From: an uncultured Eubacterium sp.
GTDB taxonomy: Bacteria; Bacillota; Clostridia; Lachnospirales; Lachnospiraceae
Direction of reading: 5' to 3'
NCBI GenBank assembly: GCA_947088865.1
Contig: CAMUHY010000016.1
Location: 1 to 64,000, forward strand
DNA: 64,000 nucleotides
A program made the position numbers and the translations under genes. Shown in pieces: positions 1 through 8,383 of this stretch. The notes under the pieces are model-generated. The model was not told the origin of the DNA, searched no databases, and saw only the letters and a program-made list of their open reading frames with translations. Each line of letters begins with the position of its first letter. Within the stretch, counting starts at the first letter, position 1.

Positions 1-195
1 TATTGTTGTAGCCGTTGTTATAGCCATTATTATAACCGTTATTGTTGTAGCCGTTGTTATAGCCATTATTATAACCGTTATTGTTGTAGCCGTTATTATA
101 GCCATTGTTATAACCGTTATTGTTGTAGCCGTTATTATAGCCATTGTTATAACCGTTATTGTTGTAGCCATTATTATAACTATTATTGTTGTAGT
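1..195 (-). repeat. 39-bp tandem repeat inside the N/G/Y-rich gene
   Basis: Units begin at 1, 40, 79, 118 and 157, each starting TATTGTTGTAGCC on the plus strand. Read on the minus strand each unit encodes 13 residues of the NGYNN type. The first four units are nearly identical, differing mainly at G/A positions. The fifth decays into an irregular Asn-rich stretch. The repeat runs off the window edge, so the copy number is a minimum and is likely to vary between strains. Confidence 0.9.
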
Positions 196-544
196 TATTA
201 TCATTGCTGTTGTCATTGGCATTATTTTGGCTGGCATCATCATTATTTTCATTTACAGCAGTGTTTGCATCATTTGAATTATTTTCATAATTGCCTGTAT
301 TATTGTTATAGTCATCATCATTATAATTGCCATTATTGTTATTATAAGGATTACTATAACCATTTTCATTTTGCCCATTATTATAGTTGTTGTAATTATC
401 CGTAGTAGTGCCATTACCATAATTATTATAGGCATTGTTATTTTGTGCTTCCTGATTAGAAGAGTTTTCTATATTAGGATTGTAGTTATTATTAGTGTCA
501 TTGCCATTATTATTATTGAATGGGTCTGAAGTATAATTATCCAT
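1..544 (-). CDS. Asn/Gly/Tyr-rich repeat protein, N-terminal part only
   Basis: The frame opens with an ATG at 544 behind a strong AAGGAGG-type site at about 551-558 and stays open to the window edge, so only the N-terminal 181 residues are visible. It begins MDNYTSDPFNNNNGNDTNNN and is almost entirely Asn, Gly, Tyr, Asp and Ser. From about residue 120 it becomes an NGY/NNGY repeat encoded by a 39-bp DNA repeat. No catalytic motif or signal peptide is seen. Such N-rich heads often precede transmembrane or small folded domains in Lachnospiraceae proteins, but the rest of this one lies outside the window. Function is unknown. The start and frame are well supported by the ribosome site and by the absence of stops. 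Confidence 0.75.
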   Translation of the reverse strand, partial: MDNYTSDPFNNNNGNDTNNNYNPNIENSSNQEAQNNNAYNNYGNGTTTDNYNNYNNGQNENGYSNPYNNNNGNYNDDDYNNNTGNYENNSNDANTAVNENNDDASQNNANDNSNDNNYNNNSYNNGYNNNGYNNGYNNGYNNNGYNNGYNNGYNNNGYNNGYNNGYNNNGYNNGYNNGYNN

Positions 545-760
545 TAAATTCCTCCTTTTTATTTATTCCCACAAACAACGAAAGTTGTAAAGCTATCAAA
601 AGAACTGTTATTTAAAGTTTTTTGTGATAAACTTAGAACAGTGGCAAATTGTTATGTATGATTAAGATATGCCTTAACCCTGTAAATAAGAATATAATAA
701 AAATCAGATATGAAGTCAAGTAAATTTAGGAAAGGTGTGCGAAATCGCAAGTGAATATTT

Positions 761-1444
761 ATGAAAATAGTATATGAAGATAACTTTATAATGATTGTGG
801 ATAAACCTTCAGGACAATTGGTTCAGAGTGGAAAAAACTTTGATATGGATTTGACAAGCGAGGTTTTAAATTATAGAAAACAAAAAAAAGAAATTCCATA
901 TGTTGCTGTTATTAACCGCTTAGATAGACCTGTAAGTGGGCTGGTATTGTTTGCTAAAGATAAAAAAAGCGCGGCAAGATATAGTAAGATACTTGGACAG
1001 CAACAACTAAATAAACATTATATTTGTGCTGTTTGTGGATATGTACAGCCGCAAACAGGTACAATGGTGGATTACTTGCTAAAAGATGCAAAAGAAAATT
1101 GTTCAAGAGTGGTAAAAGAAGATAAAGCAGGAGCAAAAAAAGCAGAGTTAAACTATCATGTAATACATTATCATTCCGATTGGAATTGTACATTTTTAGA
1201 TATAGAATTAATTACAGGAAGGCATCATCAGATAAGAACACAACTCTCATCCAGAGGACATGTTCTTGCTGGAGATTATAAATATTTGGCGGTTGATAAA
1301 GAAAATAAAGAGGTTTGCACATTTCTTGCAGAAAAATTGAATTTGAAAAAAAATGAGATTGCTTTGTGTGCTTATTCTATTGAAATTTTGGGGAATGTAT
1401 ATAAAATCAATCCAGATTGGGCGAAATATATTCCCAGTAATTGA
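761..1444 (+). CDS. RluA-family RNA pseudouridine synthase
   Basis: A 227-residue enzyme of the family that isomerises specific uridines in rRNA or tRNA to pseudouridine. The catalytic motif is NRLDRPVSG at residues 52-60, with Asp55 as the expected nucleophile; the usual first His of HRLD is Asn here. A second family motif, RHHQIRTQLSSRGH, lies near residue 155. There is no N-terminal S4 domain, so this is the short single-domain form. An in-frame TGA at 752 fixes the ATG at 761 as the first possible ATG, although the Shine-Dalgarno match is weak. The substrate site cannot be predicted. The gene stands alone between a divergent gene and ytvI. Confidence 0.88.
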   Translation: MKIVYEDNFIMIVDKPSGQLVQSGKNFDMDLTSEVLNYRKQKKEIPYVAVINRLDRPVSGLVLFAKDKKSAARYSKILGQQQLNKHYICAVCGYVQPQTGTMVDYLLKDAKENCSRVVKEDKAGAKKAELNYHVIHYHSDWNCTFLDIELITGRHHQIRTQLSSRGHVLAGDYKYLAVDKENKEVCTFLAEKLNLKKNEIALCAYSIEILGNVYKINPDWAKYIPSN

Positions 1445-1474
1445 ATAAATTGGTGCAATTTAGAGATAATAAGT

Positions 1475-1518
1475 CCAGATATTTATTGTAAAAATTGATA
1501 ATTATATCTGGAGGTGAG
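1475..1518 (+). promoter_or_regulatory. Hairpin overlapping the ytvI ribosome site
   Basis: CCAGATAT (1475-1482) and ATATCTGG (1504-1511) form a perfect 8-bp stem. The last GG of the stem is the start of the GGAGGTG ribosome site of ytvI, so the folded RNA would partly hide that site. The structure is visible in the sequence; a regulatory effect is inference. Confidence 0.4.
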
Positions 1519-1521
1519 ATT

Positions 1522-2619
1522 ATGCAGGAAGTTTGGACGATAAAGCAAAAATTTTTGTTTCTTGGCGGAAGTTTTGTAATTGCTGTTTCCACATTCTTGG
1601 GGTTTAAATATATATTTCCATTAATTTCACCGTTTGTTATTGCTTATATTATTGCGCTTGCAATTGAAAAGCCTGTCAATAAATTGTCTAAATTATTTCG
1701 TGGAAAAAAACATCCTGCATCAACGATAATTGTAGTTGTTTTAGCTACGGTTATATTTGTGGCACTAGCGGCTTTATTCTATGCCATTTTTAAAGAGATT
1801 AAAAATTTTTTTGTCAATTATCAATATAATATGGTCGTTGTAAAACAGACTGCTGCCAAAATATGTTTTAATTTGGACGGCATGTTTGGCTTAAGAGATG
1901 GCTGCTGTATGGACGCATTGGAAATGTGTACTCGATATATAGAGAAAGCTTTTAGTGAAAATGCAAGCTCTGCCGTAGTGAATCGAGTAGCAGAAATTTC
2001 ATTGCCTGCAATTGTAAAAATTGCAGTATTTATTGGCGGTGTATTTGTATCGTTTATTTCGGTTATTTATCTTTCAGATAAGTTAGATGTTATAAGAGAT
2101 TGGTGCAACAGCACGCATTTTCGTGAGGAAATATTAGCGGTCACTTCCAGTTTAAAACAATTAATGAGTGTCTATTATCGCATTGAGCTTTTAATTACGA
2201 TAATTAACATTGTAGTGTTGACGGTTGGATTTTTTATTATAGGCAATTCTTATGCGATTGTCTTGGGCGTTGTGATTGGTATTTTGGATATGCTTCCTGT
2301 CTTTGGAACGGGTACTGTTTTAATTCCATGGCTGCTTTTTGACCTTGCCTGCGGCAATACATTTTCAGCGGTAGTCCTTTTGTTTGTGTACGCTATTACA
2401 TGGCTTGTCAGAGAGATTATGGAGAGTAAATGTGTAGGGGACCGTGTGGGAATATCGCCGCTCGTTATGCTGATTATTATATTTGTTGGTATTTTGGTTT
2501 ATGGGGTTATGGGATTTATTTTAGGACCCGTATCATACTGTATGGCAAAAGCCTTAATACTCTACTTGAAAACAGTCATTGGACGTGGTACACTAAGTGA
2601 CAAAAAGAACTTTGAGTAG
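1522..2619 (+). CDS. ytvI: Sporulation membrane protein YtvI (AI-2E/PerM superfamily)
   Basis: A 365-residue polytopic membrane protein with the layout of the YtvI/PerM family: two N-terminal membrane segments, a polar middle region (about residues 100-165) and a hydrophobic C-terminal half containing [18 protein letters not shown], the typical family signature. YtvI is a sporulation protein of uncertain function in Bacilli and Clostridia. I place the start at 1522 because GGAGGTGAG lies 3-4 bases upstream; an ATG 27 bases earlier would put the ribosome site inside the gene. It is separated from proS by only 14 bases, suggesting co-transcription. Confidence 0.82.
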   Translation: MQEVWTIKQKFLFLGGSFVIAVSTFLGFKYIFPLISPFVIAYIIALAIEKPVNKLSKLFRGKKHPASTIIVVVLATVIFVALAALFYAIFKEIKNFFVNYQYNMVVVKQTAAKICFNLDGMFGLRDGCCMDALEMCTRYIEKAFSENASSAVVNRVAEISLPAIVKIAVFIGGVFVSFISVIYLSDKLDVIRDWCNSTHFREEILAVTSSLKQLMSVYYRIELLITIINIVVLTVGFFIIGNSYAIVLGVVIGILDMLPVFGTGTVLIPWLLFDLACGNTFSAVVLLFVYAITWLVREIMESKCVGDRVGISPLVMLIIIFVGILVYGVMGFILGPVSYCMAKALILYLKTVIGRGTLSDKKNFE

Positions 2620-2633
2620 AAATGAGGATAATT

Positions 2634-4073
2634 ATGGCAGGAGATAAAAAGTTAGTTGAAGCAATTACTTCAATGAGTGATGATTTTGCACAATGGTATA
2701 CAGATGTTGTTAAAAAGGCAGAGCTTATGGGTTATTCAAGTGTAAAAGGCTGTATGATATTTAAGCCGGCAGGATATGCTCTGTGGGAGAATATACAAAA
2801 GGAATTGGATAGAAGATTTAAAGAAACAGGTGTAGAAAATGTCTATATGCCTATGTTTATTCCAGAAAGTCTCCTTGAGAAAGAAAAAGACCATGTGGAA
2901 GGATTTGCGCCAGAAGTTGCATGGGTAACACAGGGCGGATTAAATAAACTTCAGGAAAAAATGTGTGTAAGACCTACTTCTGAGACGCTGTTTTGTGATT
3001 TTTATAAAGATGAAATTCAGTCATACAGAGATTTGCCAAAGGTATATAATCAATGGTGTTCCGTTGTAAGATGGGAAAAAGAGACCAGACCATTCCTGCG
3101 CTCACGCGAATTTTTATGGCAGGAAGGACATACAGCCCACGCCACAGCAAAAGAAGCAGAAGAACGCACACAGCAGATGTTAAATGTATATGCAGACTTT
3201 TGTGAGGAAGTCCTTGCAATACCTGTTGTGAAAGGTCGTAAGACGGATAAAGAAAAATTTGCCGGAGCAAAGGCTACATACACCATTGAGGCGCTTATGC
3301 ACGATGGCAAAGCATTGCAGTCTGGCACAAGCCATGACTTTGGAGATGGTTTTGCAAAAGCATTTGGTATACAATATACAGATACAGACAATACATTGAA
3401 ATATGTTCATCAGACTTCATGGGGATTATCAACGCGTATTATTGGCGCTATTATTATGGCACATGGAGATGACAGCGGTCTTGTGCTTCCTCCAAGAATT
3501 GCACCGATACAAGTTGCAGTAATACCAATTATGCAGAAAAAGGAAGGCGTTTTAGACAAGGCATTCGCGGTAAAAGAACAGCTTTTAAGAGCAGGATTGC
3601 GAACAAAGATTGATGATAGTGACAAAAATCCGGGCTGGAAATTTGCAGAGCAGGAGATGAGAGGAATACCAGTACGAGTTGAGATGGGGCCTAGAGATAT
3701 CGAAGCGGGACAAGCTATCGTTGTACGAAGAGATACAAGAGAAAAGATTACGGTTGCAATAGAGGAATTGGCAGATAAAATTAAGGATATTCTTGATGTT
3801 ATACAAAAAGATATGTTTGAGAGAGCAAAGACACATCGAGATGAACATACTTACGTTGCGACAAACTATGAAGAGTTTAAAGATGCTGTTGCAAATAAGG
3901 CTGGATTTATAAAAGCAATGTGGTGCGGCAGCAGAGAATGTGAAGATAAGATTAAGGAGGATACGACAGCTACTTCAAGGTGTATGCCATTTGAACAAGA
4001 AAAGCTGTCTGATGTGTGTGTTTGCTGTGGTAAACCAGCAAAGAGCATGGTATACTGGGGCAAGGCATACTAA
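2634..4073 (+). CDS. proS: Prolyl-tRNA synthetase, type 3 (archaeal-like)
   Basis: The 479-residue class II aminoacyl-tRNA synthetase charges tRNA-Pro. Class II motifs are visible: motif 2 around [16 protein letters not shown] and motif 3 around [14 protein letters not shown]. The protein lacks the editing insertion of the long bacterial ProS and ends in the C-terminal extension of the archaeal/eukaryotic-like form, with paired cysteines (WCGSREC and CVCCG) likely to bind zinc. The C-terminal Tyr is also typical of that form. I choose the ATG at 2634 (MAGDKK) over 2622 because GAGGA lies 5 bases before it and the earlier ATG overlaps that site. Confidence 0.95.
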   Translation: MAGDKKLVEAITSMSDDFAQWYTDVVKKAELMGYSSVKGCMIFKPAGYALWENIQKELDRRFKETGVENVYMPMFIPESLLEKEKDHVEGFAPEVAWVTQGGLNKLQEKMCVRPTSETLFCDFYKDEIQSYRDLPKVYNQWCSVVRWEKETRPFLRSREFLWQEGHTAHATAKEAEERTQQMLNVYADFCEEVLAIPVVKGRKTDKEKFAGAKATYTIEALMHDGKALQSGTSHDFGDGFAKAFGIQYTDTDNTLKYVHQTSWGLSTRIIGAIIMAHGDDSGLVLPPRIAPIQVAVIPIMQKKEGVLDKAFAVKEQLLRAGLRTKIDDSDKNPGWKFAEQEMRGIPVRVEMGPRDIEAGQAIVVRRDTREKITVAIEELADKIKDILDVIQKDMFERAKTHRDEHTYVATNYEEFKDAVANKAGFIKAMWCGSRECEDKIKEDTTATSRCMPFEQEKLSDVCVCCGKPAKSMVYWGKAY

Positions 4074-4085
4074 ATAAATAATAAT

Positions 4086-5324
4086 ATGTATATAGAATTG
4101 CCAGAAAATGTTAAGAGCATTATAGAAGTGCTTTATTCAAATGGTTATGAAGCTTATGCAGTCGGAGGCTGTGTAAGAGACAGTGTACTTGGAAAAAAAC
4201 CAAAAGATTGGGATATAACAACCTCAGCCCTTCCGCAGGAAGTGAAGTCATTGTTTAAAAAGACAATTGATACAGGCATCAAACATGGAACTGTAACCGT
4301 TATGATAAAAGGTGAGGGGTACGAGGTTACGACATATCGTATTGATGGAGATTACAAAGATGGAAGGCATCCTGAAAATGTACAATTTTCTTTAAAATTG
4401 ACAGAAGATTTGCAGAGAAGAGATTTTACAATTAATGCGATGGCATATAATGATAAAGTTGGGCTGGTTGACCAATTTGAGGGAATGAAAGACTTGCAAG
4501 AAGGCATTATTCGGTGCGTAGGCAGTCCAAGCGAGCGATTTGGTGAAGATGCGCTGAGAATGATGCGTGCAGTACGATTTTGTGCGCAATTGGGTTTTCA
4601 TATGGACAAGGATACATATAAGGCGATTGTTCAATTGGCGCCCAATATTATGAAAGTTAGTGCAGAACGTATACAAGTTGAGTTGGCAAAGACGCTTTTG
4701 TCTGAAAATCCGGATTATGTGCAAAAGTTTCAGGAATCTGGTCTATTTGCAGATATACTTCCAAAGGTTGATAAAATATTATCAGGTAAATATAAAAAAA
4801 GTACGCTTACCATGTTAAAGCTTTCAGAATGTACAACGATATTTCGTTATGCAGCACTTTTTCATTCGATTGGTTATGAAGATATACAAGAGATATTAAA
4901 ATCATTAAAGCTAGATAATTATACAATTGATACTGTATCGAAATTAATCAAATATTCTAAAAATACAATAGAAGAAAACGAGCCTGCGGTCAGAGAAGCG
5001 TTGCATAAGTATGGAAAAGATATGTTACATTTGATGTTAAAGCATGAGAGGGCTGTTATTGCAACAAAGGAAGCTGTCACAGGAATATCCTTGCCGGCCA
5101 GAAAAAAACATTTGGCAGTTATGGAAAATATGGTGAATCATATCATAGAACGAGGCGATTGTTTTACATTGAAAGACCTCGATATTACGGGCAATGATTT
5201 GATAGAGTATGGTTTGAAAGGCAAGGAAGTTGGAAGAGTGCTGGGACTTCTTCTTGATATTGTTATTGAAAATCAAAAATTAAATGATAAACAAACGCTG
5301 ATAGCAATGATAGAACATTTGTAA
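4086..5324 (+). CDS. cca: CCA-adding tRNA nucleotidyltransferase
   Basis: A 412-residue class II enzyme that adds or repairs the 3' CCA end of tRNAs. GGCVRD at residues 27-32 and the metal-binding DWD at 41-43 mark the nucleotidyltransferase head. RRDFTINAMAYN follows, and GEDALRMMRAVRFCAQLGF marks the RNA-binding neck. The C-terminal half has an HD-like helical layout but with degenerate residues. The start lies 12 bases after proS with little ribosome-site match, so translation may depend on the upstream gene. Pairing with proS makes a small tRNA-maturation operon. Confidence 0.95.
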   Translation: MYIELPENVKSIIEVLYSNGYEAYAVGGCVRDSVLGKKPKDWDITTSALPQEVKSLFKKTIDTGIKHGTVTVMIKGEGYEVTTYRIDGDYKDGRHPENVQFSLKLTEDLQRRDFTINAMAYNDKVGLVDQFEGMKDLQEGIIRCVGSPSERFGEDALRMMRAVRFCAQLGFHMDKDTYKAIVQLAPNIMKVSAERIQVELAKTLLSENPDYVQKFQESGLFADILPKVDKILSGKYKKSTLTMLKLSECTTIFRYAALFHSIGYEDIQEILKSLKLDNYTIDTVSKLIKYSKNTIEENEPAVREALHKYGKDMLHLMLKHERAVIATKEAVTGISLPARKKHLAVMENMVNHIIERGDCFTLKDLDITGNDLIEYGLKGKEVGRVLGLLLDIVIENQKLNDKQTLIAMIEHL

Positions 5325-5390
5325 AAAATATTTGTTATTGAATTTGATTTTTTAGCATGGTTGTCTATGGTAGTATTCGACATAATATGA

Positions 5391-5462
5391 TATAATTTTT
5401 TTAGTCAGATTAGAGCAAGTAGGGATAGTCTGCGGTTGTCCTTTCTGGAAACAGAAAGGAGG
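5391..5462 (+). promoter_or_regulatory. Toxin promoter -10 and ribosome-site hairpin
   Basis: TATAAT at 5391-5396 is a good -10, though no convincing -35 is seen at standard spacing. Downstream, CCTTTCTG (5440-5447) and CAGAAAGG (5452-5459) form a perfect stem closed by a GAAA tetraloop. The second arm overlaps the AAAGGAGG ribosome site (5455-5462) of the following peptide. Hiding the ribosome site in the mRNA is characteristic of type I toxins. Confidence 0.55.
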
Positions 5463-5467
5463 TTGGT

Positions 5468-5551
5468 ATGAATACACTTGAGGTACTTACACTGCTGTTA
5501 GTTATTTTTGCAGCATTAGCATACTTAGACAACAGAAACAATCGCAAGTAA
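5468..5551 (+). CDS. Small hydrophobic holin-like toxin (type I TA candidate)
   Basis: A 27-residue peptide, MNTLEVLTLLLVIFAALAYL followed by a charged tail DNRNNRK. It has a perfect AAAGGAGG site 5 bases before the ATG. A short N-terminus, one hydrophobic span and a basic tail match the 'putative holin-like toxin' peptides of Firmicutes, which insert in the membrane and are silenced by antisense RNA. Supporting context: the ribosome site sits in a hairpin, a strong terminator follows directly, and a consensus promoter on the opposite strand points back across the 3' end. Toxicity has not been shown. Confidence 0.65.
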   Translation: MNTLEVLTLLLVIFAALAYLDNRNNRK

Positions 5552-5554
5552 CAG

Positions 5555-5591
5555 ACAAGCTATCCTCTACTGGCAATAGGGGATAGCTTGT
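5555..5591. terminator. Shared terminator hairpin of the toxin/antitoxin RNAs
   Basis: ACAAGCTATCCTC pairs with GGGATAGCTTGT around the loop TACTGGCAATA. It lies 3 bases after the toxin stop codon. Both transcripts of the pair would end in or near it and could anneal through it, as in known convergent type I systems. The T-tracts on either side are modest. Confidence 0.6.
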
Positions 5592-5666
5592 AGTCCATTA
5601 AATTTTTAATTGATTACTCGTTTCCAATTGCGCAACCGTTGGACTAGTCAATATCCTTCGGTTTCT
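5555..5666 (-). ncRNA. Putative antisense antitoxin RNA
   Basis: Predicted transcript of about 110 nt starting some 7 bases after the minus-strand -10 and ending at the shared hairpin. It would contain an additional stem formed by TAGTCCA and TGGACTA (5594-5645 region). Its 3' part is complementary to the 3' untranslated end of the toxin mRNA. The ends are inferred from promoter and hairpin positions. Confidence 0.5.
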
Positions 5667-5672
5667 AATTTG

Positions 5673-5701
5673 ATTATAAGCCAATATTGTAAATTTTGCA
5701 A
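5673..5701 (-). promoter_or_regulatory. Consensus promoter for the antisense RNA
   Basis: On the minus strand TTGCAA (5701-5696), a 17-base spacer and a perfect TATAAT (5678-5673). There is no open reading frame downstream on that strand before cca, which supports an RNA product. Confidence 0.65.
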
Positions 5702-5712
5702 GAGGGTTTAGG

Positions 5713-5745
5713 AAATGGGAGTGTTGCGGCATTCCCATTTTTGTT
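5713..5745 (+). terminator. Intrinsic terminator
   Basis: AAATGGGA and TCCCATTT form an 8-bp stem with an 11-12 base loop, followed by TTGTT after the T-rich arm. It reads correctly on the plus strand, where it would stop any read-through from cca and the toxin gene. Confidence 0.6.
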
Positions 5746-5790
5746 GGCATAAGGATAGTTCGTAAAACGTGTTATCCATTGTTTTATAAT

Positions 5791-5830
5791 CAAGTAGCAA
5801 AGTGGATTGCGAATATCTGCTTAACTAGAG
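5791..5830 (+). repeat. R1 interspersed repeat, short copy a
   Basis: CAAGTAGCAAAGTGGATTGC followed by GAATATCTGCTTAACT. It matches the 3' part of the full R1 element at 61509-61635, including the small palindrome (here GTGGAT/ATCTGC with one mismatch). Confidence 0.75.
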
Positions 5831-5849
5831 ACAAACTTTTATGTGAATA

Positions 5850-5884
5850 AACTCTTAGTTGGAAAACAACTAAGAGTTATTTTT
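5850..5884 (+). terminator. Intrinsic terminator upstream of the CotS gene
   Basis: AACTCTTAGTTG and CAACTAAGAGTT make a perfect 12-bp stem with a GAAAA loop, followed by ATTTTTAT. It isolates the downstream spore-coat gene from upstream transcription. Confidence 0.8.
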
Positions 5885-5943
5885 ATGTTTGGGATGACAT
5901 ATGATAGAAAGGGCATTACCGCAAGTACGAGAGGAGGCTGGAT

Positions 5944-6942
5944 ATGAACGAAAAATCTTTGGAGGTCACAAAACAGTATGACTTTGAAATAATCCGTATT
6001 ATTAGGGGCAGAGGGGGCATGATACTCCATACAGATGATGGAGTGAAACTGCTGTTAGAATGTCGTTATGCAGAGAGTTATTATGATAGAGAAAGTATAA
6101 TTACAGAGGCGATAGCTGGGAATGGATATAGGAATGTTGATACTTTTGTAAAAAACTGTGATGAAAAAGTGGTGACGTATAATGAGAGCGACCATAAAAA
6201 ATATATTATCAAAAATTGGTTTGATGGAAATGAGTGTAATGTAAAGAGTATTGATGAGCTGAGTGCATCCGTAGCGGCGCTTGCAAAGCTGCACACAGCT
6301 TTTGATGCAGTTTCTTTCAATATAGAAAAAGAAAGCATTAATAACAATGAAAATTTTGTTATGCAGTATGTACGCCATGCCAAAGAGTTAAAAAAGGCAA
6401 TGAATTATTTAAAGAAAAAGAAAAAGCGTTCAAGTTATGAACTTCTTATATTGAAAAGTATTCCATACTATTATGATGAAGCGATGAAAGCTATCAATAA
6501 TTTGTCAAAAGAAAAGTATACAGACAGAATTAATCAGGCGGTTCAAAACAAAGAGCTTGTACATGGGGCGTTTAATTATCACAATGTTATTATTACTTTC
6601 GGTAGTGTAGCGATAACAAATTTTGATAAGTGCAGAATTGATTGCCAAATATGTGATTTATATCAATTTATGAGAAAAATATTAGAAAAATATAATTGGA
6701 GTATTGAAGTGGCATATAAGCTTATCAATGAATATGATAAAGTAAGAACAATCACAGAAATTGATTTGCAGCTACTAGGAGCGTTGTTTGCATTTCCAGA
6801 AAAATATTGGAAATTGATAAATTATTATTATAATTCCAATAAAGCATGGATACCACCGAAGAGTATCGAAAAATTAAATGTCTGTATGGAACAAAATTAC
6901 AGAAGACTTGATTTTCTTGCAACAATAGGCGCATTGTGTTAA
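5944..6942 (+). CDS. CotS-family spore coat protein (kinase-fold, probably inactive)
   Basis: A 332-residue protein with the aminoglycoside-phosphotransferase/choline-kinase fold of CotS, CotI and YutH. The C-terminus (YWKLINYYYNSNKAWIPPKS) is very typical of this coat family. The usual catalytic loop HGDxxxxN reads HGAFNYHN at 207-214, so the catalytic Asp is Ala. The metal-binding Asp of the second motif is Asn226 (TNFDK). Both changes argue for a pseudokinase with a structural role. A strong GAGGAGG site precedes the ATG. Upstream, CATATGATA at 5898-5906 fits the mother-cell sigma -10 pattern CATANNNTA, but no clear -35 was found. Confidence 0.82.
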   Translation: MNEKSLEVTKQYDFEIIRIIRGRGGMILHTDDGVKLLLECRYAESYYDRESIITEAIAGNGYRNVDTFVKNCDEKVVTYNESDHKKYIIKNWFDGNECNVKSIDELSASVAALAKLHTAFDAVSFNIEKESINNNENFVMQYVRHAKELKKAMNYLKKKKKRSSYELLILKSIPYYYDEAMKAINNLSKEKYTDRINQAVQNKELVHGAFNYHNVIITFGSVAITNFDKCRIDCQICDLYQFMRKILEKYNWSIEVAYKLINEYDKVRTITEIDLQLLGALFAFPEKYWKLINYYYNSNKAWIPPKSIEKLNVCMEQNYRRLDFLATIGALC

Positions 6943-6993
6943 AATTTTAATGGGTTATATTGTTTGACTAAAATAGAAAGTTGAGAATGTACA

Positions 6994-8376
6994 ATGAATA
7001 AATTGCATAAATACAAATTTTGCAGAACAATAGTAATATTGATGTTGTGTGTTATATTTTGTGTAAATGTAACAGGTTGCGGAGAGACAAAAGAATCAAC
7101 AATTAAACCAGGCAGTTCTATACTTGTCCCTCCAAAAAAATCGATTCAAGAAGCGCCAACAAATAAAAATTCAGATGAGCTAACTATTACAGGTGTTTTA
7201 TCGTATAATAATAAGACAGAAAAAAAAGCACATTTTGTTGATATTAGTTCAAATGTAGAATATGAGGTGCCATATTCGGGAGGCACGGATATTCAATCAA
7301 AGTATGGTTCTGTTATTTCAGCAGGAAGTATGCAGTTGGGCGCTATATATGATGTTGTATGTTATAAAAGCGGTATTGCTAAGTCGATTCATGGCAATAA
7401 AAATGAATGGGAAAAGAAGAAGATAAATGATATTGAAGTGGATGAGAGTTCCAAGAAGATTGTGGTTGGAAATTCTAATCTAAGATATGATGAAAAAATA
7501 GTTATTTTGTCAGGTGAGGATAGAATAGCGATTGCATCGATTATTAAGCAAGATGAGGTTACTATAAGAGGAATCGATAATACTGCATATTCTATTATTG
7601 TGAATGTAGACCATGGATATATTCGGTTTACAGGAGTTACTGCATTTATCGGGGGATATGTCACAATAGGCAGAGATAACATGTATACTGTCACAGAGGA
7701 TATGCTTGTGGCATCCAAAGTTGGAAATCAACAAATTGAAATTCAGGCAGGCAACACAAAATCAACAAAGGAAGTAACTGTTGAAAAAGGACAGGAAACA
7801 ATCGTTGATTTTAGCGAGTTTCTTCTTCCTGCTACAAAGCAGGGAGCGGTTATATTTAAAGTTTCGCCTTCTGATGCAATTATGTCAATTGATGGCAAAG
7901 AAGTAGATTATTCTGAGCCAATACAGCTTACATATGGTAAACATAATATAAGACTTGTAGCAAATCATTATGAAGAGTACACAGAGACAATTGTTGTAAA
8001 TTCGTTATCTTTTACAAAGGTAATTGATATGACGCCAAAGAGTTCAATCAAATCAACAACAAAAAATCCGACAAGTTCTAATTTGACAGATGGATATAGC
8101 GTTCAGGTGGTGGAGCCTCAAGGGGCTGCTCTTTATGTAGATAGTGTGTATATTGGGATTGTGCCTTGTGCATTTGATAAAAAAGTTGGTACAAAGACGA
8201 TAACGCTTACAAAAAGTGGATATAATACAATTAGTTATTCAATTTCTATCAGTAACACGGCGGGGGATTTGACTTATTCGTTCCCGCAGATGGAAAAGGC
8301 AAATAGTAGCGCAACACAAACACCTACACAGACGCCAACAACAGCAGCACAAGAACAAGAAACAACAAAGAAATGA
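6994..8376 (+). CDS. PEGA-domain lipoprotein
   Basis: A 460-residue exported lipoprotein with a basic N-terminus, a hydrophobic stretch and the lipobox VTGC (Cys29). The middle holds beta-rich sequence of unknown fold. Two PEGA-type surface repeats follow: AVIFKVSPSDAIMSIDGKEV near residue 288, and SVQVVEPQGAALYVDSVYIG near residue 369. The C-terminus is a Thr/Gln-rich tail. PEGA modules are extracellular and often associated with cell-wall or S-layer surfaces; no enzyme motif is present. The stop lies 7 bases before the aminotransferase start, so the gene probably opens the surface-polysaccharide operon. The ribosome site is weak. Confidence 0.85.
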   Translation: MNKLHKYKFCRTIVILMLCVIFCVNVTGCGETKESTIKPGSSILVPPKKSIQEAPTNKNSDELTITGVLSYNNKTEKKAHFVDISSNVEYEVPYSGGTDIQSKYGSVISAGSMQLGAIYDVVCYKSGIAKSIHGNKNEWEKKKINDIEVDESSKKIVVGNSNLRYDEKIVILSGEDRIAIASIIKQDEVTIRGIDNTAYSIIVNVDHGYIRFTGVTAFIGGYVTIGRDNMYTVTEDMLVASKVGNQQIEIQAGNTKSTKEVTVEKGQETIVDFSEFLLPATKQGAVIFKVSPSDAIMSIDGKEVDYSEPIQLTYGKHNIRLVANHYEEYTETIVVNSLSFTKVIDMTPKSSIKSTTKNPTSSNLTDGYSVQVVEPQGAALYVDSVYIGIVPCAFDKKVGTKTITLTKSGYNTISYSISISNTAGDLTYSFPQMEKANSSATQTPTQTPTTAAQEQETTKK

Positions 8377-8383
8377 GGAAAAG

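Noticed and set aside
1..195. 39-bp repeat as a CRISPR array
   Set aside because: The units follow each other without unique spacers and lie inside a coding frame.
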